This document shows positions 36,691 through 45,460 of a DNA stretch of 64,000 nt, piece by piece. Position 1 is the first letter of the stretch. Every line of letters begins with the position of its first letter. The notes below the pieces were generated by a model. That model saw nothing but the letters and a program-made list of their open reading frames with translations, was not told the origin of the DNA and searched no databases. Origin of the DNA: Mariniphaga sp964398855 (GTDB lineage Bacteria; Bacteroidota; Bacteroidia; Bacteroidales; Prolixibacteraceae); the NCBI GenBank assembly GCA_964398855.1, contig CAYNOQ010000002.1:1-64000 (forward strand). The letters are read 5' to 3'. The position numbers were made by a program, and so were the translations under genes.

Positions 36691-39111
36691 TTAAAAATTC
36701 AATTCGGGAAAACGTTTAATATCCGTTTCCCGCATCATTTCCCATACGGTTTCCACAATGATTTCCACGTTTGGTTTTGAAAAATACTCGCCGTCAATAC
36801 CATAAGCCGGACGGTGCTCTTTTGCAGGACATGTGCGTGGCGATGCATCCAGATAGTCAAAAGCTTTTTGCTCTTCCAACACCTTTTGCATCATGTAGGC
36901 AGTTGCTCCGCCGGGAACATCTTCATCAATGAAAAGAACCTTGTTCGTTTTTTCGATAGATTTTCTGATAATGTGGTGAGTGTCAAAAGGCATGAGCGTC
37001 TGCACGTCAATGACTTCGGCAGAAATGCCGAAACCGGCAAGCAGTCCGGCAGCTCTCACGGCATGGTGCACATTCCACGCGTAGGTTACGAAAGTGATGT
37101 CCGTTCCTTCCCTGATGATTTCCGGAATTCCCAAAGGAATTCTAAATTCTCCCAGATTCAGTGGAAGTTTCTCTTTCAGGTTATACCCTTTCAGCGGTTC
37201 AATCACAATTGCCGGTTCACTGGCTTCCAGCAGGGTGTTATACATTCCGGCGGCGCGTGTCATATCGCGGGGAACGCAAAGATGAATTCCGCGTAGGGAA
37301 CCGAGCATCATCTGCATGGGAGAGCCGGCGTGCCACATTCCCTGAAGCTGGTGCCCGCGTGTGCGCACGATTACCGGTGCAATCTGCTTTCCTTTGGTGC
37401 GATATTGCAGACTTGCCAAATCGTCACTCAGTGTGGAGTGTGCATAAATCAGATAGTCTAAATACTGAATTTCCGCAATTGGGCGGAAACCGCGCATTGC
37501 CATCCCGACTCCCTGTCCGATGATTGTTGTTTCCCGGATTCCGGCGTCTGAAACACGGTGTGCACCATATTTATCATACATTCCGCGCATGCCCTGATTT
37601 ACGTCTCCTAATTTTCCGGTGTCCTGACCAAAAGTTACCAAATTCGGATATTTGCTGAACAGAACATCGAAATTGCGGCTTAGAATTTCCGAGCCGTTTA
37701 TTTCGATGTCTTCAGCATTGTAGTGTGGGGGAATTGGGTTAACATCAAGGGCAGAGCCGGTCTTCTCCCTGCGAAGATGTTTACTGTAAAATTCCAGGCT
37801 TTTTCTCTCAAATCCTGAAATCCAGCCGGCTAATAATTCTTTTTCTTCCGTTAAAATATCCTGAACGTGAATGGAATAGTAAATTCTTTTGGCAAAGCTG
37901 AGATATTTTCTGCGGGTGGGAAAAACGCGTTGCTTAATATCTTCCAATTGTTCGGTTTTGTCGATTTTTCCCTGCGTTGCTTCTTTTATTTGGTTCAGAA
38001 TACGGGCAAGCTGAGAAACTTCTTCGTGAAAACCGCCCGAATAGTTTGCCCATGCATTTTTGCGCGCTTCCTTTGCTCTTTTAATTGCTCTGTTTTCGAT
38101 TTGAATAATGGTTTCTATATCGGCTTTTCCATTTTTCAGCAACCAGTTTTTGAACTGATACAATCCGTCAAATTCATGTTCCCAGGCAAGACGTTCATCG
38201 CTTTTGTAGCGTTCGTGCGAGCCTGCCGTTGAGTGCCCTAATGGCTGTGTAAGCTCTTCAATATGAAAGAGAACAGGTGTGTGTGTGTTGCGGCAAACAG
38301 ATATTCCTTCTTTAAAAGTTTCTACTAATCCGGGATAATCCCACCCTTTGCAGGAGTATATATTTATACCGTTTGTGTTCTTTTCAGCTTGAAACCCTTG
38401 CAATGCTTTTGAAATACTTGATTTTGTCGTTTGCAATTCAACCGGCACGCTGATTCCGTAGCCGTCGTCATATACTGTGACAGCCAACGGCACCTGCATT
38501 ACGCCGGCAGCGTTGATGGTTTCAAAAAACATTCCTTCGGAAGTGCTTGCATCGCCAATGGTACCAAATGCCACTTCATTTCCCGAAACGTTGTTGCTCA
38601 GGTGTTTTTTCATTTCCGGGTTTTCCCTGACAATTTTTGAAGCCTGAGCAAGCCCCAACAGTCGTGGCATCTGTCCGCCTGTGGAGGATATGTCTGCTGC
38701 AGAGTTGTATTTTTCAGAAAGGTTTCTAATTTTACAATCATCGCCCACATTTGCCGTTGTAAAGTGGTTATTGAAATTTCTGCCACCGGTGGAAGGGTTC
38801 ATTTCGTCATCGGTTTCGCCATAAATCATGGCAAAAAACTCTTCGGGCTGCAAAAGTCCTAATGCAAGCATGAGAGTCTGGTCGCGATAATAGCCTGAGC
38901 GCCAGTCGCCCTTTCGGAAAGTTTTTGCAAGCGCCAATTGAGGAAGCTCCTTCCCGTCGCCAAAAATGCCGAAATGAGCGCGTCCGTTGTGTACTTCCCG
39001 GCGTCCTAATATACTTAGCTGCCGGCTTAAAAAAGCGAGGTAATAATCATTCAGAATCTCTTCGGTTGTCAGTTGGCTGGTTACGGATATTTGCGTTTTT
39101 TCCAAATACAT
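36691..39111 (-). CDS. 2-oxoisovalerate (branched-chain 2-oxoacid) dehydrogenase E1, fused alpha-beta
   Basis: 806-aa thiamine-diphosphate enzyme with E1 alpha and E1 beta in one chain. The N-terminal half (to about residue 430) is the alpha part, with the ThDP segment GDASTSEGMFFETINAAG and the phosphorylation-loop-like HSTAGSHERYKSDE. The C-terminal half is the beta part (GQDTGKLGDVNQGMRGM, AEIQYLDYL, DEDVPGGATAYM). It catalyses oxidative decarboxylation of branched-chain (or pyruvate-type) 2-oxoacids and loads E2 lipoyl groups. The fused form is usual in Bacteroidota. E2 and E3 genes are not next to it here. ATG at 39111. Confidence 0.9.
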   Translation of the reverse strand: MYLEKTQISVTSQLTTEEILNDYYLAFLSRQLSILGRREVHNGRAHFGIFGDGKELPQLALAKTFRKGDWRSGYYRDQTLMLALGLLQPEEFFAMIYGETDDEMNPSTGGRNFNNHFTTANVGDDCKIRNLSEKYNSAADISSTGGQMPRLLGLAQASKIVRENPEMKKHLSNNVSGNEVAFGTIGDASTSEGMFFETINAAGVMQVPLAVTVYDDGYGISVPVELQTTKSSISKALQGFQAEKNTNGINIYSCKGWDYPGLVETFKEGISVCRNTHTPVLFHIEELTQPLGHSTAGSHERYKSDERLAWEHEFDGLYQFKNWLLKNGKADIETIIQIENRAIKRAKEARKNAWANYSGGFHEEVSQLARILNQIKEATQGKIDKTEQLEDIKQRVFPTRRKYLSFAKRIYYSIHVQDILTEEKELLAGWISGFERKSLEFYSKHLRREKTGSALDVNPIPPHYNAEDIEINGSEILSRNFDVLFSKYPNLVTFGQDTGKLGDVNQGMRGMYDKYGAHRVSDAGIRETTIIGQGVGMAMRGFRPIAEIQYLDYLIYAHSTLSDDLASLQYRTKGKQIAPVIVRTRGHQLQGMWHAGSPMQMMLGSLRGIHLCVPRDMTRAAGMYNTLLEASEPAIVIEPLKGYNLKEKLPLNLGEFRIPLGIPEIIREGTDITFVTYAWNVHHAVRAAGLLAGFGISAEVIDVQTLMPFDTHHIIRKSIEKTNKVLFIDEDVPGGATAYMMQKVLEEQKAFDYLDASPRTCPAKEHRPAYGIDGEYFSKPNVEIIVETVWEMMRETDIKRFPELNF

Positions 39112-39176
39112 TCTTTAGTTGTTAAAGACTTTTTGTCTTGTATTTGGATAAAGTAACAGTTGGAAATTGGTTTTGT

Positions 39177-39692
39177 TTATTTGCCGGAGCTTTCCGGTTT
39201 TTCAATTTTTCCATAGAATGATATTGCCTGGCGGTTAGTGCTGGTGATATTCAGCGTGGCATATCCCAATTCCGAAATCTGAAACATGAAGGAGATATAA
39301 TCCATTTTATTTTTCACTTCGAGATTAACCTGGTAACCTTTACCGTCTTTTATCATTTTATATCTTTCAAAAGGGAGGGAAAAATTGAACGGGGTGTCTC
39401 TGCCGCCGTAATCAACACGATATGCCACTCCGAAAAACGGGAGATAGGAAGAAATGGAGTCGCCTTTTATTTCCGCATCGAAAGAGTAGCTCAGGTGGAT
39501 GCTGCCACCGCCAAGCGGCATGGCATGAGTCGGAATGAACACAAAGGATTTGTTCAAAAGCATTTCCTGCACTTCCCGGATACGGTTTTCTTCTCTTTCG
39601 GCACGGCGCTCGCTGCGACTTTGAGGAGTTTGCGCCATCAGACCCGAAAAAATGAAAATATTGAAAACTGAGATGAGAATTATACGTTTCAT
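39177..39692 (-). CDS. DUF4251 domain protein, secreted
   Basis: 171-aa protein with a signal peptide (IILISVFNIFIFSGLMAQ), a basic/acidic linker (SRSERRAEREENR) and a DUF4251 domain (FVFIPTHAMPLGGGS, YLPFFGVAYRVDYGGRD, GYQVNLEVKNKMDYISFMFQIS). Bacteroidota-specific family, probably periplasmic or outer-membrane associated; function unknown. Divergent from nfo. Confidence 0.85.
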   Translation of the reverse strand: MKRIILISVFNIFIFSGLMAQTPQSRSERRAEREENRIREVQEMLLNKSFVFIPTHAMPLGGGSIHLSYSFDAEIKGDSISSYLPFFGVAYRVDYGGRDTPFNFSLPFERYKMIKDGKGYQVNLEVKNKMDYISFMFQISELGYATLNITSTNRQAISFYGKIEKPESSGK

Positions 39693-39789
39693 GGTATTCC
39701 TTTTTTTAATTGTTAGAATAAGAACTATTTTCGCTGGTATATATTACGGAATATTACAAATTTTGTTCCGCAACATAAAAAAACAGGAT

Positions 39790-40638
39790 ATGACAAATAA
39801 ATATGTTGGTGCGCATGTGAGCGCAGCCGGAGGGGTTGAAAATGCACCGGAAAATGCCCGGCGAATCGGCGCCACGGCATTTGCACTTTTTACAAAAAAT
39901 CAGCGTCAGTGGGTGGCAAAACCACTAACTGATGAGAGTATTGCCGCTTTTAAGCAAAGGTGTGAAGAGTATGGTTATCTGCCCGGGCATATTCTGCCCC
40001 ACAACAGCTATCTGACCAATCTCGGGCACCCCGAAAAGGAGGCTTTGCAAAAATCCCAAAATGCCTTTTTAGATGAGATGCAGCGTTGTGAACAGCTTGG
40101 GCTTGACCGGCTTAATTTTCATCCGGGAAGTCATCTGAATAAAATCAGTGAGGAGGAGTGTCTCGACATCATCGCCGAATCCGTTAATCTGACACTGGAT
40201 CAGACAAAAGGCGTTATTGCGGTGCTTGAAATCACAGCAGGACAAGGAAGTAACGTGGGCTACTCATTTGAGCACTTAGCCCGGATTATTGAAAGTGTTC
40301 ACGATAAAACCCGGGTTGGTGTCTGCATCGACACGGCGCACGCCTTTTCCGCCGGCTATGATTTAAAGAGCGAAAGCGGCTATGAAAAAGTATTTCAGCA
40401 ATTTGATGAAATCGTCGGTTTTGAATTTCTGAAAGGGATGCACCTGAACGATTCAAAAAAGGAGTTTGCTTCTAAGGTTGACCGGCATGACAGCTTAGGA
40501 AAAGGCACTTTAGGATTGGATGTGTTCCGAAGAATTATGAATGATTCCCGTTTTGCAGATATTCCGCTGATCTTGGAAACGCCGAATGTTGATCTTTGGC
40601 CGCAGGAGATTGAACTTCTGAAAAATATGCAGCAATGA
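39790..40638 (+). CDS. nfo: endonuclease IV
   Basis: 282-aa zinc-dependent AP endonuclease that cuts 5' of abasic sites in base-excision repair. Metal-ligand motifs in order: GAHVSAAGG, PHNSYLTNLG, NFHPGSHL, LEITAGQGSNVG, CIDTAHAFSAGYD, MHLNDSKK, DRHDSLGKG and LETPN, so the trinuclear zinc site is complete. The frame is open far upstream; the ATG at 39790 gives MTNKYVGAHVS, the normal start. It overlaps the next gene by 4 bp (ATGA). Confidence 0.96.
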   Translation: MTNKYVGAHVSAAGGVENAPENARRIGATAFALFTKNQRQWVAKPLTDESIAAFKQRCEEYGYLPGHILPHNSYLTNLGHPEKEALQKSQNAFLDEMQRCEQLGLDRLNFHPGSHLNKISEEECLDIIAESVNLTLDQTKGVIAVLEITAGQGSNVGYSFEHLARIIESVHDKTRVGVCIDTAHAFSAGYDLKSESGYEKVFQQFDEIVGFEFLKGMHLNDSKKEFASKVDRHDSLGKGTLGLDVFRRIMNDSRFADIPLILETPNVDLWPQEIELLKNMQQ

Positions 40639-41474
40639 GTGAAACAGTATATCTGAATGGCGATTATCTGCCCCGAAGCAAAGCGGTCATTTCGCCTGAT
40701 GACCGCGGGTTTATTTTTGGAGACGGCGTATATGAAGTTGTTAAATACTATGCCGGAAAACCGTTTCGCCTTGAAGAGCATTGGAGAAGATTAGAAAGAA
40801 GCCTGAATGAAACAGGTATCGGTTTTGATGATGTGGAAGCGCTAAATCCGGTTTTTGAAAGATTGCTTTCAGAGAATAATCTCACCGGAAGCGATGCTGG
40901 GATTTATGTGCAGATTACCCGTGGTGTCAGCCGGCGACAGCACGCTTTCCCGAAAGGAATCAAGTCATCGGTTTATGCATTTGCTTTTCCGGCGTCATCT
41001 TCTACGGAAAATCTTGAAAACGGAGTAAAGGTCATTACCCAAGAAGATATCCGATGGCTGCGCTGCGACATAAAATCGGTGGCTCTGCTTCCCAACACCA
41101 TGCTTTATAGCCGGGCGGTTGAAAATGGGGCAGGGGAGTGCATTCTGATTCGCAACGGAAAAGTAACCGAAGCGACTCATTCCAGCGTGTTTGGGGTTAA
41201 AAACGGGAAAGTTTTCACCCATCCGGAATCCAATTTAATTTTACCGGGAATCACCCGCGATGTGGTTCTGGAAATTTGCAGGGCAAATGAAATTCCTGTC
41301 GAAGAACAGGCGATTTCGCAAACTTCACTTTTTGAATTAGATGAATTGTTGATTACCGGAACAATCAGCGAAATTACGCCGGTAGTTCAGATTGATGACG
41401 TTCCCGTGAGGAACGGAATTCCGGGTGAAATCACCCGGTTTATTCAGCGGAAATTTTTTGAAATGGTCAGATAG
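40635..41474 (+). CDS. dat: D-amino-acid aminotransferase (class IV PLP)
   Basis: 279-aa fold-type IV PLP aminotransferase. The PLP lysine is Lys147 in RWLRCDIKSVALLPN, a motif typical of D-alanine aminotransferase (Dat); ITRGVSRRQHAFP is also Dat-like. It would make D-Glu/D-Ala for peptidoglycan or recycle D-amino acids. Branched-chain aminotransferase and aminodeoxychorismate lyase are related and less likely. Translationally coupled to nfo by a 4-bp overlap. Confidence 0.88.
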   Translation: MSETVYLNGDYLPRSKAVISPDDRGFIFGDGVYEVVKYYAGKPFRLEEHWRRLERSLNETGIGFDDVEALNPVFERLLSENNLTGSDAGIYVQITRGVSRRQHAFPKGIKSSVYAFAFPASSSTENLENGVKVITQEDIRWLRCDIKSVALLPNTMLYSRAVENGAGECILIRNGKVTEATHSSVFGVKNGKVFTHPESNLILPGITRDVVLEICRANEIPVEEQAISQTSLFELDELLITGTISEITPVVQIDDVPVRNGIPGEITRFIQRKFFEMVR

Positions 41475-41512
41475 GGCGGGCTTTTAAAATAAAACATTTG
41501 ATAGATAGTTTT

Positions 41513-42181
41513 TTAAGCCCAGAAAATCTCCTTAACTGATGGCTCGTCTTTTAATTGGTTAATAATGGTGTCTAATTTTGCTGTGCTGGTTTTGTCCAAT
41601 TTTATTTGAAAAATAAATTCGTCTTCTTCTTTCTCAAAAGTGAAAGTTTGAATTTTCATTCCTTCAATTTTGACAAGCTTTTTCAATAATAGGTCATTAT
41701 TTAAACCGGAATCGCTTATAATCTGTAGCGTTTTGTATTTGGCGTTTTTGAAAAAAGTCCGCTCCAACGGATGGAGCGCCCATAAAATAAACAAGGCAAT
41801 TACAGTGGTTGCTGCAGCAGCAAAATACAATCCGCCACCGGTGGCAAGCCCGATTGCAGCCACTGTCCACAATCCGGCTGCGGTGGTTAGTCCGCGAATA
41901 ATTCCCCGTTTCAGAAAAAGAATTACCCCGGCTCCAATAAACCCGATTCCGCTAATCACCTGTGCCGCAATTCTTGACGGGTCGAGTGAAACATGTTCTG
42001 CGCCCAGAATATCAGAGAAACCGAATGCAGAAACAATCATAACCAGACTGGAGCCCACGCAAACCATCATGTGCGTTCTCAATCCCGCAGCCCAGTTTCT
42101 TCTCTCTCTTTCCAATCCGATCAGCGCTCCAAAAAAGGAAGCCAAAAGCAAACGCGTTAAAATAATATCCCATCCAAGCAT
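41513..42181 (-). CDS. MgtC/SapB family membrane protein
   Basis: 222-aa protein with an N-terminal MgtC membrane domain (about residues 1-135; LIGLERERRNWAAGLRTHMMVCVGSSLVMI and SGIGFIGAGVIL) and a C-terminal ACT-like cytoplasmic domain with two TLQIIS/IQTFTF-type strands. MgtC proteins influence growth at low Mg2+ and membrane potential; the molecular activity is not settled. Convergent with dat; a possible small membrane gene lies upstream. Confidence 0.9.
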   Translation of the reverse strand: MLGWDIILTRLLLASFFGALIGLERERRNWAAGLRTHMMVCVGSSLVMIVSAFGFSDILGAEHVSLDPSRIAAQVISGIGFIGAGVILFLKRGIIRGLTTAAGLWTVAAIGLATGGGLYFAAAATTVIALFILWALHPLERTFFKNAKYKTLQIISDSGLNNDLLLKKLVKIEGMKIQTFTFEKEEDEFIFQIKLDKTSTAKLDTIINQLKDEPSVKEIFWA

Positions 42182-42571
42182 CTGTCTGTCTGTTATTTAA
42201 TTGTTTTAGATTTCTAAATTGTTTTATCTATTTGTCAATTGATTCATAAGTCATTATGTATTAGTTTATTGTGTTTGTTGTGCAAACAGTTAACGCATGT
42301 AAAATTAGCTTTTTTCTTCAGAAAATGAAAAACTATTCTTATCGACAAGTTTTTCCGGAGTCTTTTGTAAACGCTAAATATAATCAGGTTTATGAGTTAA
42401 TGAATTTACAAATTCTCGTTTACCCCCGATGAGTTTCAAAAAGATAACCACAGTTAATAAAACTGCTATACAGAGGAAAAATAGTTCGTTTTGTGTTATC
42501 ATTTTTAAAAGTTTGGTAATGGCAGTTTATCATTGACAACCAATACCGATACTATAAATTACTTTTGCGGA
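42182..42571. other. intergenic region between mgtC and the second MFS gene
   Basis: 390 bases that include a credible 42-aa minus-strand ORF (42374-42502). The rest is AT-rich and without repeats; promoters of mgtC and the MFS gene should be here. Confidence 0.5.
42374..42502 (-). CDS. candidate 42-aa single-helix membrane protein
   Basis: Below usual annotation length: ATG at 42502 (minus strand) to TAG. It translates as MITQNE, a strongly hydrophobic segment of about 18 residues (LFFLCIAVLLTVVIFLKL), then IGGKRE and a polar tail ending HKPDYI. The hydrophobic helix followed by K/R suggests an N-out/C-in single-pass peptide. Preceded by TTTTAAAA directly before the ATG, as is common where no Shine-Dalgarno is used. 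It lies 192 bp upstream of mgtC on the same strand. Coding status is unproven; the hydrophobic run could be chance in AT-rich DNA. Confidence 0.4.
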   Translation of the reverse strand: MITQNELFFLCIAVLLTVVIFLKLIGGKREFVNSLTHKPDYI

Positions 42572-44062
42572 ATGCAGGAGAAAGTTGAACAAAAAAGGGG
42601 TTGGGTATTGGCAGCGCTCATGCTGACCATGATGCTTGCAGCAATGGATTCTACCATTGTTTCAACAGCTATTCCGCACATCGTTTCCGATTTGGGTGGT
42701 TTCACAAAATTTTCATGGGTCTTTTCTATCTATTTGCTTGCGCAGACAGTGACCATTCCTTTATACGGAAAATTTGCCGATATCTACGGACGAAAACGTA
42801 TTTTGATTTTTGGAATTGTTGTTTTTCTCATTGGTTCAGCCACTTCCGCTGCGGCGTGGAACATCGGAACGCTGATTGCCTTCCGGGGTTTGCAGGGACT
42901 TGGCGCCGGCTCAATCATGGCAACGGTAAACACCATTGCAGGGGATATTTACTCCATTGAAGAGCGCGCCAAAGTTCAGGGACTGCTCTCCAGTATCTGG
43001 GGTGTAAGTGCAATCATCGGTCCCGCATTAGGCGGTGCTTTGGCTGAATATGTAAACTGGCGCTGGATTTTTCTGATAAATCTTCCTGTCGGTGTGATTT
43101 CCATCTTTTTTCTGCTGGCTTTTTTTAAAGAGAAAATTGTGCCTGCATCGCTGAAAATCGACTATAAAGGTGCAATTCTGATTCTGCTCACCTTGAGCCT
43201 GTTTTTCGTCTTTTTGCTTGAAGGCGGGCAGACCTGGGCGTGGCTCTCTTTGCCAAGTTTTGTCCTGTTTTTTGCAGTTTTGCTTTTGGGCTACCTCTCC
43301 TTTGCGGCAGAAGGTAGTTCGCCTCATGCCATTTTGCCCGGCTGGCTTTGGCGAAACAAAACCATGGCATTTACCAATCTGGCTATCATGGGAATGGGCA
43401 TTGTGATGATGGGACCTGAAACCTATCTGCCTACTTTCACGCAGGCTTCGTTAGGAGTCGGAGCCATTGCTTCAGGGCTTATTCTGACCAGCATGAGTTT
43501 TGGATGGCCCGTTGCATCGGCACTTTCCGGGAAATTATATATGCGCATAGGTTTTCGCAATACCTCTCTCATCGGCACTGCATTTGTATTTTTTGCCTGC
43601 GTTGGTTTTTTGTTTATTCCACATCCGCAACCCATTTATCTGCTGGTGGCGGATCAGGTTTTACTTGGCGCAGGATTCGGCTTTCTGTTCACCTCCTCGC
43701 TTGTGGGGCTTCAGTCAATGGTTGAGTGGGATCGCAGGGGAGTGGTAACTGGTGCAAACATTTTTTCCAGAAATCTGGGGCAGAGTTTAGGTGCTTCCGT
43801 TGTGGGCGCTATTTTTAATAATTCGCTGCTGAGACAGCTCAAAAACAGTCCTTCAGACTTTTCATTCTCAACAGACAATATTCTGAAAACGCTTCACACT
43901 TCGGAACTTTCCGGAACCATGAAAACTTTTTTGTCGGACGCCATAAGCAACTCCATGCGCCACATCTATTGGGGACTTATCCTTTTTACAGCTGTCATTT
44001 TTATTTTTCTCTATCTGGTGCCGTATAAACATCCTAAGGAGTTTTCTTTGACAGATGTATAA
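42572..44062 (+). CDS. MFS transporter, DHA2-type (EmrB/QacA-like)
   Basis: 496-aa inner-membrane exporter with 14 predicted helices. Motifs: LDST-like AAMDSTIVSTAIPHIVSDLGG (motif D1), PLYGKFADIYGRKRIL (motif A), GLQGLGAGSIMATVNTIAGD and GPALGGALAEYVNWRWIFLINLPVG (motif C), and NIFSRNLGQSLGASVVG in the second half. It probably extrudes drugs or toxic compounds by H+ antiport. The ATG at 42572 (MQEKVEQKRGW) was chosen over the TTG at 42533. Second DHA2 transporter in the window, not closely similar to the first. Confidence 0.9.
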   Translation: MQEKVEQKRGWVLAALMLTMMLAAMDSTIVSTAIPHIVSDLGGFTKFSWVFSIYLLAQTVTIPLYGKFADIYGRKRILIFGIVVFLIGSATSAAAWNIGTLIAFRGLQGLGAGSIMATVNTIAGDIYSIEERAKVQGLLSSIWGVSAIIGPALGGALAEYVNWRWIFLINLPVGVISIFFLLAFFKEKIVPASLKIDYKGAILILLTLSLFFVFLLEGGQTWAWLSLPSFVLFFAVLLLGYLSFAAEGSSPHAILPGWLWRNKTMAFTNLAIMGMGIVMMGPETYLPTFTQASLGVGAIASGLILTSMSFGWPVASALSGKLYMRIGFRNTSLIGTAFVFFACVGFLFIPHPQPIYLLVADQVLLGAGFGFLFTSSLVGLQSMVEWDRRGVVTGANIFSRNLGQSLGASVVGAIFNNSLLRQLKNSPSDFSFSTDNILKTLHTSELSGTMKTFLSDAISNSMRHIYWGLILFTAVIFIFLYLVPYKHPKEFSLTDV

Positions 44063-44130
44063 AAAGCTGAGTTTTTGCGTATTAAAATTTGATTGCGAAG
44101 TTTTTGGACTGAAGCTTTTGAAAGAATGCC

Positions 44131-44221
44131 ACAAAGTCACAAAACCACTACAATTTCACGAAGAAATGAGTGTTTGAACTTGTTTTCTAACGCTGCCAGG
44201 TCTGGCGACGCTGGCAGGTCG
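44131..44221. repeat. third cluster of dispersed intergenic repeats
   Basis: GCCACAAAGTCACAAAACCACTA-type sequence (from 44131) resembles the unit near 10560. It is followed by ACGCTGCCAGGTCTGGCG / ACGCTGGCAGGTCG near 44190, a degenerate direct repeat whose CTGCCAG and CTGGCAG halves also form a hairpin. It lies between the MFS gene and the CPBP gene. Confidence 0.55.
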
Positions 44222-44249
44222 ATTGATACTCATTCTTTTTTAATGCTTC

Positions 44250-45200
44250 TCAAAGTTTAAATTTCAGATTTACCCCAAGGAAATTATTTTCCGGGTTAAT
44301 CAGAAATGAGCCTAACATCAGGGTGAAATCGTACCATACATGTGCTGCAACTGCCGGACCGATTTTGTATCCTCTTTTCTGGACATCGCGCCCAAGGAAA
44401 TAGCCCGCAATTGTTGCCTCGCCAACCTGCAGAAGCGCACCCAGATAATCCGGTTTTTCTGCCATCAACACATTTGAAAAGTGCATTCCGCCAAAAATTG
44501 CACTCGAAATCAGCAGCCCTTTTTTCTGTCCGTATTTGTAGTCCAACATTGGCATCATCCAGTTGCGAAAAATGTATTCTTCGCCAACCCCGGCGCTCCA
44601 GCTCATGGCTAATGAGGTTGCGCCAAACAGTGCCAGCCCCTGATTTCTGTCAATATAACGGTTTATGAAAAACATCTGCTCCACATCACCAAACCGCTTT
44701 GTTTCGTGGTGTTTTTCAATTCCTAAAAACACGGCTGCAATCAAAACCATTCCGCCGGTTATGGGAGTGAAAATATTTTCCGGTTTGAAAGGAGCCAGAA
44801 ACAGCTCTTTTTCAGTCATTTCGTCATATTTGAAACCAGGATTGTGATATTTCAAAATTTCCAGACGATTTTTGAAAAGGGTCAGTTTTTCAGTCTGAAA
44901 TGCCTGCAAACCCACAAAAAGCGGATAATTGTAGTAAGGTGATGAACTGTTGTTTTTCAGCGTTTTATCGTGTTTAAGGCCCAGATAAATACCACCGATT
45001 TCAAGCGCTGAGAAGAGAGACCCTTCAACAATTTTACCCTGATGAAAATAAGATGCGCCCGGAACCCAAACCGTCCAGTAGGGAATTTCGCGGGGTTGCT
45101 GTTTCAGCGTATCGGCATTTTGACCATACGATTGAAAAGTCGTGATGATGAAAGCCAAAACAAGCAGCAAACTTCTGCCGGAATTATTGCAATGCTCCAT
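44250..45200 (-). CDS. CPBP family (CAAX protease-like) membrane protein
   Basis: 316-aa protein with a signal peptide or first helix (LLLVLAFIITTFQSYGQ), a poorly conserved middle, and a C-terminal CPBP domain. The family motif EExxxR is present as EEYIFR (Glu207, Glu208), followed by FGGMHF and AAHVWYDF with the catalytic-type histidines. Members are intramembrane metalloproteases (type II CAAX protease/bacteriocin-processing). Odd here is the long N-terminal region resembling a DUF5683-type outer-membrane or envelope segment (WVPGASYFHQGK). The ATG at 45200 was chosen; the frame is open to 45275. Confidence 0.78.
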   Translation of the reverse strand: MEHCNNSGRSLLLVLAFIITTFQSYGQNADTLKQQPREIPYWTVWVPGASYFHQGKIVEGSLFSALEIGGIYLGLKHDKTLKNNSSSPYYNYPLFVGLQAFQTEKLTLFKNRLEILKYHNPGFKYDEMTEKELFLAPFKPENIFTPITGGMVLIAAVFLGIEKHHETKRFGDVEQMFFINRYIDRNQGLALFGATSLAMSWSAGVGEEYIFRNWMMPMLDYKYGQKKGLLISSAIFGGMHFSNVLMAEKPDYLGALLQVGEATIAGYFLGRDVQKRGYKIGPAVAAHVWYDFTLMLGSFLINPENNFLGVNLKFKL

Positions 45201-45298
45201 GGTATCCAAATTTGCCGGCAAAAATAGCCGCTTATCTTCACGAAAACAACTTGTCTCAATTTTTCCGCTAATCATCCGTTATATCTTGTCAAAATAGT

Positions 45299-45313
45299 AC
45301 AAATATAATTTTG
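45299..45313. promoter_or_regulatory. overlapping divergent -7 elements
   Basis: On the plus strand TAATTTTG (45306-45313) and on the minus strand TATATTTGT (complement of 45299-45307) both match TAnnTTTG and overlap by two bases. They could serve the metallophosphoesterase and CPBP genes. No matching -33 boxes were found. Confidence 0.3.
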
Positions 45314-45460
45314 TGGTTTCTTTAATTTTGTTTCTGATAAACAAATTGCGCTCATATCCTGAGAAACAGAATATAATATATTGATATACAGTTTTTTGTT
45401 TAGTTGAGTCTGATTTAAGCCCCGGGATGAGCGTAAAATGTGTAATGAAAATTAAATATT

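Noticed and set aside
41475..41532. GGGCTTTTAAAA...TTTTTTAAGCCC imperfect inverted repeat between dat and mgtC
   Set aside because: Arms match imperfectly and overlap the mgtC stop region; too weak to call a terminator.
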